Assembly: GCA_030068075.1 (NCBI GenBank) | Contig: CM057830.1 | Span: forward strand, 24,026,247 to 24,090,246 | DNA from: Paguma larvata | Taxonomy: Eukaryota > Chordata > Mammalia > Carnivora > Viverridae | Direction: 5' to 3' | Length of the DNA: 64,000 bases | In this document: positions 10,741 through 20,894 of the stretch, piece by piece | How positions within the stretch are numbered: position 1 is the first letter of the stretch | Layout: each line of letters opens with the position of its first letter | Position numbers and translations under genes: made by a program | Notes under the pieces: model-generated | Told to the model about the DNA's origin: nothing | Databases searched by the model: none | The model's input: the letters and a program-made list of their open reading frames with translations, nothing else

Positions 10741-11485
10741 AATCAAGAAATCGGATTCTAAACTTACAGGGCAAAGACTGTGCCATATTTAACAATTCCC
10801 ATTTCTTTTTTGTATTTCTGACCCTTTGGAAAGGCCACGTTTCTTAGCCTAGGCTGGGGCCACATGATGTGGCAATGGCCCCTGGGTTGCTGTTAGAAGT
10901 AATGCGAGCCTCTCCCAGGCCTTGCCCTTAAACACTTGTGTTCCACCCTCTGCCTGCAACAGAGGCCGCGAAACCCTGGAAACCGTGAGCAGAGATCTTA
11001 AATACCATAAATAATCTTATTTATTACCTGTATAAATATATATGTTATTCACCCCTGTTTACTTGGCCCATTAGTGTTTACTCGACACAAATACCAGTTC
11101 TAAAGAAATGGAGCCATTATGCCTAATGTCTATCACCAGGTTTCTGACTTTGCCGGGAAAGTATCTGAAGTCGCTAAAGTTAAAAATGGGGTGATTTCCT
11201 CTGCTCTCTACCCAGGGACAGAAGGCCAAGTGGGAATCGGGAAACTGTGTACGGCACCTGCGGCCATCCCCTTTACAGAGATGTTCCAGAAATTTCACTT
11301 ATTACTTCTGTTTATAAACTACTAACCAGAACCATGTCTCATGAGTATCCCATGAGTATCTGTAATGGTTTTTTTTTTTTCATCATCCCAGCATAAATAG
11401 GCTCAGTTCTGGAATTGAAGCTAGTAATTTTGGCAAAGTCACTAAAAGTCAGCAAGTAATATAAATGATAACCTCTTCATGTATT
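10741..11485. other. Unassigned non-coding DNA
   Basis: No repeat identified. Mirror-like open frames at 11,071-11,325 on both strands have no recognisable domain. AT-rich around 11,010-11,050. Confidence 0.35.
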
Positions 11486-11502
11486 AGAACAAGGATGACT
11501 TT

Positions 11503-11718
11503 TTAAAAAAATTTTTAATGTTTATTTATTTTTGAGAGAGCAAAACAGAGTGCAAGCAGGATAGGGACAGAAAAAGAGAGGAAGACACAGAATCTGAAGC
11601 AGGCTCCAGGCTCTGACTCGTCACCACAGAGCTCGATCCAGGGCTCGAACTCACAAACTACGAGATCATGACCTGAGCCGAAGTTGGATGCGCAACTGAT
11701 GAGCCACCCAGGTGCCCC
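11503..11718 (-). mobile_element. SINEC, reverse orientation
   Basis: Tail at left (AAAAAAATTTTTAATGTTTATTTATTT in sense), GA tract, then the reversed tRNA-like head ending 'GAGCCACCCAGGTGCCCC'. Target duplication AGAACAAGGATGACTTT (11,486-11,502) and AGAACAGGGATGACTCT (from 11,719). Confidence 0.93.
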
Positions 11719-11736
11719 AGAACAGGGATGACTCTT

Positions 11737-12102
11737 AAGTGACTCTTACTCATGTGCTACAGGCACTCACAATAGTATTGCCCTGTTTGTCTACTCTTAA
11801 AACATATTGCTGTCCTTGAATTAAGCCATATGTAAGGTAAAAGGAAAAAAGCAAGAATAGCATGACTAAATGACACATTTGCTAATTTCCCCTTCCATTT
11901 TTATAATCATATGATCTACTCCTCTAAGCTAAGGTAATTGAAGGAGCTGAATCAAAATATCTTCGAACCAAATGCCACCTGTCCCCAAATTTCCTAAGCT
12001 GCCATTTCTTATATACATGTTTTTTCACAAATGGAGTAACAAACTTTGATGACTTAGAGTTCCCTTTGTTGTGACTCTGGACAATGAAGTACAGGCTTCT
12101 TT
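11737..12102. other. Unassigned AT-rich DNA
   Basis: Nothing recognised: no repeat, long frame or RNA gene. Confidence 0.35.
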
Positions 12103-12117
12103 GAAAATTGAATCCTA

Positions 12118-12350
12118 GGGCTCCTGGGTGGCTCAGTTGGTTAAGTGTCTGACTTTTGATTTTGACTCAAGTCATGATCTCAGAGTTGATGAGATCGAGC
12201 CCCGCGTCAGGCTCTGTGCCAACAGTGCAGAGTCTGCTTGGGATTCTAGCTCCCTCTCTCTCTGCCCTTCCCCTGCTCGCTCACTTGCTCACTCTCTTTC
12301 TCTCTCCCTCTGTCTCAAAAATACATAAATAAGCATTAAAAAAATAAAAT
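12118..12350 (+). mobile_element. SINEC
   Basis: Full-length felid SINE with head 'GGCTCCTGGGTGGCTCAGT' and B-box region 'GATCGAGCCCCGCG'. Target duplication GAAAATTGAATCCTA (12,103-12,117) and GGAAATTGAATCCTA (12,351-12,365), one mismatch. Confidence 0.95.
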
Positions 12351-12365
12351 GGAAATTGAATCCTA

Positions 12366-13285
12366 AAATCAATTTTAACTAGATATCTCTTGTGTTTTTG
12401 ATGCTTCCAATTTACTGTGTGCAGTTTTTATATTAATTTTTCATTCTGATTGAACCAGTGGAGTTTATTTACTGAGCTACTTACATTTTTCTTGTTTTTA
12501 TTTATTTGTTTATTTTTGTTAAACAGTATGGAGCAACTGAAAGGTCTAGTTGGGTTTATTTAGGTCCATTCCCTGGAAACAATTCTTTACTGAGCGTCAG
12601 CTGGTTACCAGGAGAAAAGTAAAGCAGCGGATAGCAAAGGCAGAAGGCAGGAGCAGCCCACCCTGAGTGCAGGCAAAAGAGGGTGCTTCTCTATAACGAA
12701 CCCAAAACAGTGATAAAACTGATAAAAACCGGTCTGCTCTCTATTGTCACCACGTGCCAGCGATTCTAAACAATGGCAAGCCTTCCATTGCCTTAAGTTT
12801 TAAGCAATTGCTGCGGATACTGCTGTGTTTTAATAATATATATGTTAACTTCAGTTTAGCACATTAATCAAGAAAATATAGTTACTACTGATTATTACAT
12901 GATTATTACTGAAAATAATGTTGCCCTTTAGAGTAGGAGTTATTCATGAATGATCTTTTCCACGTGTCAAATACACTAAGTACACACCACAACAAAATGA
13001 GCCAGGCACACACTTGCTACCCTGTCCTTCTGATGCAAAGTGTAAATTAGAGAAGGAGCAAGAAAATAAATGTGCTAGTGTTTCAGGATGTGTTTTTATA
13101 CACTCAGGTAGTCTCCCCCAAGAAACATGGTCCTTCATGACAAGGTGTCTAAGTTCAAAGCTAGGAAGCATGTTCATAGGTGATTTTTGTCATAGGTAGG
13201 TCCCTTTAACTCTCTTAGTAGTGGTGTTAACAAATACTATAATGGTAATTCTGCATGAAATAAGCGTTTTTAACTCCTTCATGTT
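12366..13285. other. Unassigned non-coding DNA
   Basis: AT-rich, with no repeat recognised. Frames at 12,944-13,199 on both strands overlap and match nothing known. Confidence 0.35.
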
Positions 13286-13426
13286 AGATATAATCCATAT
13301 ACCATATAATTCATTTAAAGTATACAATTCAGTAGTTTTTGGTACATTCACAACTATGTGCAACTATCAGCACAATTTTAGAATATTTTCAGCATCTTAA
13401 GAATAAACCTCCTCTTATTTTTTTTA

Positions 13427-13704
13427 CATTTATTGTTCTTTTTTTGAAAGTTTTTTCTTGACTTCTATCAGATCTTTATATATATTTGAATACCAACCCT
13501 TTATTAGATATGTCATTTGCAAATATGTTCTCCCATTCAGTAGGTTTAGTTTTGTTGATCATTTCCTTTGCTGTGCATAAGCGTTTTATTTTCATGTAGC
13601 CCCAATAGTTTATTTTTGCAGGAGACATATCTAGAAAAATATTGCTATAGCCGATGTCAGAGAAATTATTGCCTGTGTTCTCTTCTAGGATTTTATGGAA
13701 ATCC
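13427..13704 (-). mobile_element. Internal LINE-1 ORF2 fragment nested in L1M
   Basis: Matches L1 ORF2 in reverse ('TTAGATATGTCATTTGCAAATATGTTCTCCCATTC', 'CTTTGCTGTGCATAAGC') but has no 3' UTR. Similar flanks (CTTATTTTTTTTAC before 13,427, CCTTATTTTTTAGC after 13,703) may be a target duplication. An insertion from a prematurely polyadenylated L1 RNA would give this shape. That is inference. Confidence 0.6.
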
Positions 13705-14164
13705 TTATTTTTTAGCTATTGTTTCCCTATTCCCCTCTCCCTCCCCACCCCAGCCCTTAGAAACCACTAATTTGCTTTCTGTGTCTGTAGATTTCCCTGT
13801 TGTGTTTTTCTCATTATATGAAATAAGATAGTGGTCTTTTGTAAGTGACTTCTTACATTTAGCGTGTTTTCATGGTTTATTCATGTTGTACCTGTGTCAA
13901 TATTTCATTCCTTTTTATTGATGAATAGTATATCATTGAATGGATATACCACATTTTGTTTATCCATGTATCTATTGACAAACATTTGGGTTTCTGCCTT
14001 TGGGCCATTATGAATAATGTTGCTATGAACATTCATGTACAAGTTTTTGTATGGACAAATGTTTTCATTTCTCTTGGGTATATATAAACCTAGGAGTGAA
14101 ATTGTTGGGTCACACACAGTAACTCTGTGTTGGATCATTTAAGGAACTGCCAGAATGTTTTTCT

Positions 14165-14632
14165 GTTTTTGTTTTTAATTTTTTAATGCATTTTTTATTT
14201 TTTATATTATTATTTTTTTAATTTTTTAACATTTATTTATTTTTGAGAGACATAGGCACAGAGCGTGAGCAGGGGAAGAGCAGAGAGAAAGGGAGATACA
14301 GAATCTGAAGCAGGGTCCAAGCCCTGAGCCATCAGCACAGAGCCCGACGCAGGGCCCGAACTCACAGACCGTGAGATCATGACCTGAGCCGAAGTCGGCA
14401 GCTTAACCAACTGAGCCACCCAGGTGCCCCGCTTTTTTTATTTTTGAAAGAGAAAAAAAAACCGAGTGTGAGCAGGGTAGGAGCAGAGAGAGAGGGAGAC
14501 ATAGAATCTGAAGCAGGCTCCAGACTCTGAACTGTCAGCACAGAGCCTAACATGGGGCTCGAACCCATAAACCGCAAGATCATGACCTGAGCTGAAGTCT
14601 GACACTTAACCAATTGAGCCACCCAGGCACCT
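14165..14632 (-). mobile_element. Outer SINEC, split by a second SINEC
   Basis: The body is at 14,431-14,632 and the tail remnant at 14,165-14,220, with another SINE between. Flanks CCAGAATGTTTTTCT (14,150-14,164) and CCAGAATGTTTTCTC (14,633-14,647) are the target duplication in L1M. The second SINE therefore landed in this one's A-rich tail. Confidence 0.85.
14221..14430 (-). mobile_element. Inner SINEC nested in the tail of another SINEC
   Basis: Complete reversed felid SINE from the tail (AACATTTATTTATTTTTGAGAG in sense) to the head ending 'GAGCCACCCAGGTGCCCC'. Its target was the A-rich tail of the outer copy, so its duplication is low-complexity. It must be the younger of the two. Confidence 0.88.
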
Positions 14633-14784
14633 CCAGAATGTTTTCTCAAGTGGCTAGGAGACTTTTCACTGTAATCTTTGCCAGTGATGAGGCCAAGAGA
14701 AGGTTCCAACCATATATGTAACCTGCCCTTTTCTGACAGGAAAGGAAATTCTTGGGTGAGAAGGCATACTGGATGCACAAGCAG

Positions 14785-14935
14785 GAGATGCGGATCATGA
14801 TCTTTGCCCTTCCTTTAATTATCTACATGACCTTGTGCTATTCATCTTCAGTGCACACAGAACCTCTGTCACTGTACATAAATTAAGGGAATTGGATTAG
14901 ATGTTATCCAGTTCTGAACTCCATCGCCGAAGATT
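14785..14935 (+). repeat. MIR-type relic
   Basis: Segment 'TACATGACCTTGTGCTATTCATC' then 'GGGAATTGGATTAGATGTTATC' and 'CAGTTCTGAACTCC' follows the MIR/MIR3 order. Heavily diverged. Confidence 0.5.
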
Positions 14936-15270
14936 TAAAGTAGTGTGACATTATTCACTTAATCGTACAAACCATTTTACCTCTGTTCAAGTTTTTTCGG
15001 TAAAGAAATAGGATATGATTTTTATCTCTAGATTATATCTTATTCCTCTAGAAAACCACAGCTTTCCTACTGTTGCTTATTTCATCTTTTCCTTAGATAG
15101 ATCGTGTACTGCTAGTTCTAAATAGAAAAGTACCATTACCTAGAAGTCTTTCAAATGTCTTTTTGGAGATAGGTCTTTTGTTGGTTAGGTACAACACCTT
15201 CATAGCACTGAAACTGATGTATAAGGATTCCCGTTTTGAATATGTCACACTGGGCCGAAAAACAGTTAGT
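14936..15270. other. Unassigned AT-rich DNA
   Basis: No feature recognised. Confidence 0.35.
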
Positions 15271-15271
15271 C

Positions 15272-15425
15272 GTTAGGTCAGTGTTACTCACTGTGTAGGG
15301 TCACAGCCAAGTAGTGCTGGCATCACATGCTTGTGAGAAATGCAGATCCACAGGCCCAATCCTAGACGCAATGCGTCAGAATCTCTGGGGGTAAGATCCG
15401 ACAGTCTGAATTTTGACAAAATCTA
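15272..15425 (+). mobile_element. MER20-type hAT transposon relic
   Basis: 'GTGAGAAATGCAGATCCACAGGCCC', 'GCGTCAGAATCTCTGGGGGT' and 'CAGTCTGAATTTTGACAA' occur in the order of MER20. The right terminal repeat is missing or decayed. Confidence 0.65.
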
Positions 15426-15900
15426 AATGAATCCTCTTCCCACTGTCTCTCTTCCTGACTCTCAAAATTATTGCTTCAGACCCCATGGCTTACAGTCTTC
15501 CACTTTAGTAGATTATATTCCTGGCTTGTATCTAGATTTAATATCTGATCACTTTTTAAACAGAGGATCTTGGCTTGACCTAAGTGTCTTTCATGAAGGC
15601 TTTGGAATTAAATGTGCTGGGTTTAGCAGCTGGCACTTAATCCATGTCAAACAGTTGATGTCCAGTAGTAACAGCTGAATCAGTAGACCTTGGTTTACTT
15701 TGATGTGCCTCAGAAGGAAAATCACTTCTTCCCTGGATAGCTTCTGCAAGTACGCCTGCCTAGTTGCTTTATTTCCTTATCAGTTATTTTTAACAGCACT
15801 GAATGCATTGCAAAAACTTCCAGCGATTTATTTCCTAATCATTTTGTGTATGTTTCTCAAGGAAGAACACTCTTCATACAACAAGGAAAACAACAAATAT
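15426..15900. other. Unassigned non-coding DNA
   Basis: Two successive open frames (15,427-15,678 and 15,700-15,954) lack recognisable domains and are not linked by splice-like signals that I can support. Probably chance. Confidence 0.35.
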
Positions 15901-15904
15901 TTGA

Positions 15905-15980
15905 ACAATGTTTTATGGTTGCAGAGTTGTTTTCGCGTGCATTTTATCATTTAATTCTCATGAGAACCCTGCGAAGTAAA
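15905..15980 (-). repeat. MIR fragment
   Basis: 'CATTTTATCATTTAATTCTCATGAGAACCCTGCGAAGTA' in sense matches the reversed MIR core. It ends at an A run (15,979-15,993). Confidence 0.5.
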
Positions 15981-15993
15981 AAAAAAAAAAAAA

Positions 15994-16505
15994 CACGTGG
16001 CTTTACATAGCATGCTGAAAACTTCTACATGCAGCCGCAGTAGATGATAAGGTAGATCTGATAAGATTGGGGTAAGAGAAGGGAATTTAGGCAGCGGGAG
16101 TGGCCCCCACTCTGACCTATTCACATTGGGGTTCACAGTCCAATTCTGGCCAAGCGACAGTGCCTAAAGGTTCCAGTAGAAGTAACATACGGAAGCTCAT
16201 TATCTATGCAGGCCCCGTGAAGTGCCAGAGGAGATACCAGGAGAGCCCAAATGTGCCAAATGGGTCGCCAGAATCCCTCTGGGAAGGTTTGGCTTTCCAG
16301 CCTGACAACTGGAGACTCAAGTCAGGGAAGTGAAAAACAAGGACATAGGAATCTTTTCTCCGTTTGTTCGGCAAAACTGAGTTCCAGTTCTATGCGAGGC
16401 GTGGTGCCCTTCTCTGGGACTGCCCTTGAGGGAAAAAGTCCAGGTGGTCACTGCAGCTATGGCACTTTCAGTCTTGTGTGAGAAACAGAGATGAATGAAT
16501 CTACT
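15994..16505. other. Unassigned non-coding DNA
   Basis: Short frames at 16,100-16,481 overlap in different phases without recognisable domains. No repeat recognised. Confidence 0.35.
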
Positions 16506-16665
16506 ATGGCAATTAATGTATAATCATAATCCCAAGTGGAGATCAGTGCTCGGGGTGAAAAGGAATCACAGATCTATGAAAGAGGATCTGACCTGGTTGG
16601 GAGAAGGAAGACTTCCAGAGAAGTGACTCTTGAGATGAGAACTGAAAGATCGAGTATGTGTTCGC
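16506..16665 (+). repeat. L2 relic
   Basis: 'GGAAGACTTCCAGAGAAGTGAC' and 'TTGAGATGAGAACTGAAAGATCGAGTA' match an internal L2 segment ('gaggaggtgacatttgagctgagacctgaaggatgag'). Confidence 0.6.
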
Positions 16666-17095
16666 TAAGCCGGTGTTCTTCAAAGTAATTATTTATTTTC
16701 TTCCTCATACTTTTATAATACCTTTTAAATACCTTTAAATTTGTGACTGTATTATATACAACATATTAGCATATCTGTATATGTATGCCATTTATAATAA
16801 ACAAACATACATTTGGAGGGATGTTCTTAGGCCCACCCTTACAATTTGTGAGGCCCAACGCATTGAGCATGAAATTATTTAATAGGAACATGTGTAGGGG
16901 GTTGGCGAGGGGAACAGTGGACAAAACAATTATCATTATTTCTGCCTCTTGGAAAAACTGCATCAGCTTGAACTCCAAAATGTAAATACTATTGTCAACT
17001 AAAGGATCCTTAAAACCCTCTCCCACCACTACAACACATGTAAGAATGCTGAACCTGGAGGGAAAACTGCTGGCTGAGTGCTCAACATGGAGCTA
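16666..17095. other. Unassigned AT-rich DNA
   Basis: The part near 16,830-16,880 ('TTTGTGAGGCCCAACGC') may be a trace of an old repeat like that at 55,625. Otherwise nothing recognised. Confidence 0.35.
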
Positions 17096-17099
17096 GAAC

Positions 17100-17670
17100 T
17101 GCAGCCCTCTATTATCTATTACTGCATAAGACTTTATTCCCCAGATGTAGTGGCTTTACAATAGCATTTATTATCTCATAGCTGTTATGGGCCTGGAATC
17201 CAGGCATGGTTTAGCTGATCCTCTGGCTCTCCCACAGGCTGAAGCCATCTCCGGGCCCTGACTGGGCGAGATCTGCTTCCTGTCTCACTCACATGGTCGT
17301 AGCAGGATTCAGTTCCTCATGTACTCTTGACTGAGGCCTCAGTTCCTCATAAGCTGCTAGCTAGAGGCCTCCCTCGTGTCCTTGCCACATGGGCCTCTCT
17401 GTAGAATGTTTTACAATATGGCTGCCGGTTTCATCACAGTGACCAAGTGAAAGGGCAGGAAAGAGTGCCAGCAAGAGGAGGAGTGCTAGCAAGATAAGTC
17501 AGTCTTGTAACCTAATTGCAGAAATGGCGTTCCAACACTTTGGCCATATTCTCCTTGGTAGAATCATGTTAGGTCCAATCTGCACTCAAGGGGAGGAGAT
17601 TACATAAGAGGGTGAATACCAGAAGGCAGAGGTCATTGGGAGCCATGTTTTTAAGCTGCCTACTACAAGT
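17100..17670 (+). repeat. Ancient interspersed repeat, family uncertain
   Basis: A coherent 570-bp copy of a widespread mammalian repeat with 'TATTATCTATTACTGCATAA', 'TTATTATCTCATAGCTGTTATGGG', 'GGATTCAGTTCCTC', 'TTGCCACATGGGCC' and 'GGGTGAATACCAGAAGGCAG'. I recognise the sequence but not its name. No coding capacity. Confidence 0.65.
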
Positions 17671-17935
17671 CCCAAAGTAATACTTGGAAAACTACAGAAA
17701 TGAGGTAGCTAGTATACAAGGATTCCATTTGCCATCTTGAATTAATGTTATCACCAAAAGTGTAAAGCCTCCTCCCACCTTTTCTTAATTTGATGTATAG
17801 ACATGTACACTGTATTCCACGCAGAATTCTCATTCTAGACTGTTGAACCTTGGCTCCGTCACTTACTGCATTGTGTAGGACTTCCCTCCCTCGGGGCTCA
17901 CCAGCCTCACTGACAGCCTACCCCATGGCCTTATC
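17671..17935. other. Unassigned non-coding DNA
   Basis: Nothing recognised. Confidence 0.3.
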
Positions 17936-17939
17936 TCAT

Positions 17940-18240
17940 CTATCAAGAACATATTTGCTCCATATATAGTCCTGACTGTCCCCTCATTTCACTGGGTTCT
18001 CTTCTCAAATGTTACATCCTCAAAGAGGCCTTGCTTGGTCTCCACCTCTCCATCAACTCTTCACTCTCCTTTACTGTGCTTCATGTTTCTCCATCATAAT
18101 TATCACTACCCGGCATTCTCTCACACACTTGCCTTTTATGGTTATTGTCTGTCTGCTCCAACAAACACGTATTTTTGGTCCTCAGTTCCAGAGACTAGAG
18201 TAATACCAGCACGAAGTAAGCACCAATAACTATTTGTCAG
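17940..18240 (+). repeat. L2 relic
   Basis: 'CTTCTCAAATGTTACATCCTCAAAGAGGCC' then 'ATAATTATCACTACC' and 'TGTCTGTCTGCTCC' follow the L2 3' region in order. Frames across it (18,009-18,229) are by-products. Confidence 0.65.
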
Positions 18241-18965
18241 GATGGTGAGGGAATTTTTTTTATTGAACACAAGGAAAACGTGCACTTCAAATTAGTGTTT
18301 GTATCAGTTGACTAATTAATACACATCCACCTCGTTATTAGAAATTAGGCCATCATTTTTTCCCAACTATGATAATGAGGACATGCATTATTAGGAATGG
18401 GAATGTTTTCAAGGACTTCTTTTGAAAAAGAAGTTGATATTTAGCAGCTTGAATTCCATTAAGAGAAGGTACTCTTGGTCTTTGCCAATAAGTTTTCATT
18501 CACTGAGAAAAGAAAAAGACCTTTAGAAAATACTACATACTGGGAATTATTGATTTCCCAATAGTTCCCTTGGCAATGATTTTCTGTATGAACTTGGTTG
18601 TATATTTGCTTATTTTCATCATGATGAGAAACCACGGAAATGCAAAAACCTATTGTCAACAAATGTTTTTGGTGGTTTCCACAGACTTACTCATCCTGTA
18701 CTGAAAATTCACTTTGCTAAAGCAAGAATATTTGAAAGCTTCTTCAGGACCCATCTGAATGGCAAAAAAAAAAAAAAAAAAAAAATTGTTCTTAGGTCAA
18801 AAGCCTCTGAATGCTCTATTTAGTGTGACTCCTCTGAATCAATATCTTAGGGAATATAATGATATATGGATCACAACATATGTGCAGAATACTTGAGATA
18901 TTATGAAGAACACAGAGATAAGTCGGGGTCATATACAGGGAGATGAGCAGTAATACAAAGTATCT
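18241..18965. other. Unassigned AT-rich DNA with an A run
   Basis: No repeat recognised apart from an A run of about 23 bases at 18,763-18,785. It has no SINE or LINE body next to it, so it is a plain homopolymer. Confidence 0.4.
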
Positions 18966-18980
18966 ATAATTGAGAATGTA

Positions 18981-19097
18981 TGGGGCACCCAGATGGCTCG
19001 GTCTGAAGAGCAGGTGACTCTTGATCTCAGGGTCCTGAGTTTGAGCCCCAATTGGGTATAGAAATTAGTAAATAAAATAAAATAAACTTCCTAAAAA
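18981..19097 (+). mobile_element. Short SINEC subtype lacking the (TC)n region
   Basis: The head 'GGGGCACCCAGATGGCTCGGT' and 'TGACTCTTGATCTCAGGGT' run straight to 'GGGTATAGAAATTAGTAAATAAAAT' with no pyrimidine tract. A short carnivore SINE subtype. Target duplication AATTGAGAATGTA and AATTAAGAATGTG flanks it. The same subtype occurs at 45,975. Confidence 0.8.
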
Positions 19098-19389
19098 ATT
19101 AAGAATGTGTATTCCATAGTTCAAACTGTGGTTACAGCACTCTCTCTATTTCAGTACTTACCTCCTAGTGTTGTTGTGATCGGTAATTTTGTGTCAATTT
19201 CACAGGGCCCAGATATTTGGTTAAACATTCTAAGTGTGTGGGGGAGAGGATTGCTGGATGAGATTAACAGTTCAATCAGTAGCCTGAGTAAAGGAGGTTG
19301 CCTTGCCCCGATATGTATAGGTTCAACCAATCCACTGAAGTCCTGAAAGGAACAAAAGGCTGAGTAAGGGAGAAATGCTCTCTTTGGTC

Positions 19390-19588
19390 ATGTGTCTTCA
19401 CACTAGGACGTAGTTACTCCTGCCTTTAAACTCAGACCTGGAATGACATTTAAACCGCTTTCCATGCTGTTGGACTTGAACTGGAACTATATCATGGATT
19501 TTCCAGTGTTTGGATTTCTCAGGCTCTATAATCACATGAGCCAATTCCTTATAATAGATCTCTTGGTAGATAGGTAGAGGGAGGGAGG

Positions 19589-19624
<36 letters not shown>

Positions 19625-19660
19625 CTATTGGTTCTGTTTCTCTGGAGAACTTTAATACAG
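19390..19660 (+). repeat. Ancient repeat ending in a (GA)n tract
   Basis: 'CACATGAGCCAATTCCTTATAATAGATCTC' then a simple tract, then 'CTATTGGTTCTGTTTCTCTGGAGAAC' and 'TAATACAG': the end of a common mammalian repeat whose name I cannot fix. The GA run spans about 19,590-19,619. Confidence 0.55.
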
Positions 19661-19847
19661 TTGTTGAGTTAATTGAACAACATAACTAATGTTATGGTGA
19701 AGGTTTGTTTTTAACGGAAGTGTGATTGATGTACAATGTTATCTTAGTTGCAGGTGTTCAACATAGTGATTTGTAAATTCTGTACATTACTCAGTGCTCA
19801 CCACGATCAGTGTATCCACTGTCTGTTAGCATACAATGTTATTACAA

Positions 19848-19954
19848 TTTTTAAAAATTTTTTAATGTTTTACTTATTTTCGAGAAAGAGATACAGAATG
19901 CAAGTGGGGGAGGGGCAAAAAGAGGGAGACACAGAATCCGAAGTAGGCTCCAGG
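19848..19954 (-). mobile_element. SINEC 3' half replacing L1 sequence
   Basis: Only the tail-proximal half of a felid SINE is present (T-rich tail, GA tract, ending 'GTAGGCTCCAGG'). The tRNA-like head is absent. L1 sequence runs up to 'GTTATTACAAT' at left and resumes at 'CTGCTAATCCCCTTCC' at right, but roughly 90 bases of L1 expected between them are missing. No target duplication is visible. Confidence 0.7.
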
Positions 19955-20704
19955 CCTGCTAATCCCCTTCCCCTATTTCACCCATCTTCCTACACCCCTC
20001 CCCTCTGGCAACCACCAGTTTGTTCTCTGTATTTAAGTCTGTTTGGTTTTTTGTTTATTTTTTTTGTCCTTTTTATTTTGTTTTTTTAGATTCCACATAT
20101 AAGTGAAACCATATAATATTTTACTTTCTCTGTCTGACTTACTTCACTTATCACAATATCCTCTAGGTCCATCCATGTTGTCGCAAATGACAAGATCTCA
20201 TTCTTTTTTGTGGCTGAGTGATATTCCGATGTATAGATATAGCACATCTTCTTTATCAATTCATCTATCACTGGACACTGAGGTTGTTCCATTTTGTGGC
20301 TATTGTAAATAAGGCTTCAATAAACATAGGGTGCATATGTCTTTACAAATTAGTGTTTTTGTTTTCTTTGAGTAAATACCCGGCAATCAAATTCCTGAAT
20401 CATATGGTATTTTTATTTTTAATTTTTTGATTGAACCTCCATACTGTTTTCCATAGTAGATGCACCATTTTACACTCCCACCAACCGTGCACAAGGGTTC
20501 CCTTTTCTCCACATCACCACCAATGCTTGTTATTTCTTGTCTTTTTGATACTAGTTTTATGACTGGTGTGAGGTGATAATATCTCATTGTGGTTTTGATT
20601 TGCATTTCCTTGATGATGAGTGCTGTTGAGCATCTTTTCATGTGTCTATTGCCATCTGTATGTCTTCTTTGGGAAAATGTCTATTCAGGCCCTCTGCCAT
20701 ATTT

Positions 20705-20894
20705 TTTTGTTTATTTATTTTTTGAGAGAGATAGAGAACCAGTGGGGGTGGGCCAGAGAGAGAGGGGGACAGAGACTCTGAAGCAGGCTCCACGCTGACA
20801 GCAGAGAGCCCAATGTGGGACTTGAACTCATGAACTGTGAGATCATGACGTGAGCCGAAGTTGGATGCTTAACCAACTGAGCCACCTAGGTGCC
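20705..20894 (-). mobile_element. SINEC inside L1
   Basis: Reversed felid SINE flanked by the perfect L1 duplication CTCTGCCATATTT (20,692-20,704 and 20,895-20,907). Confidence 0.94.

Larger units (their letters stand above)
13290..14660 (-). mobile_element. LINE-1 (L1M-type) 3' UTR, interrupted three times
   Basis: Reads in reverse as an old L1 3' end: 'TATACAATTCAGTAGTTTTTGGTACATTC' in sense, then after an interruption 'CCCAGCCCTTAGAAACCACTAATTTGC', 'TATACCACATTTTGTTTATCCATG' and 'CTCTTGGGTATATA'. It is broken by an L1 ORF2 fragment (13,427-13,704) and two SINEs (14,165-14,632). Confidence 0.75.

Noticed and set aside
19590..19619. GA run as a possible SINE remnant
   Set aside because: It lies inside an ancient repeat that has a simple tract at this point in other copies. 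No SINE body adjoins it.
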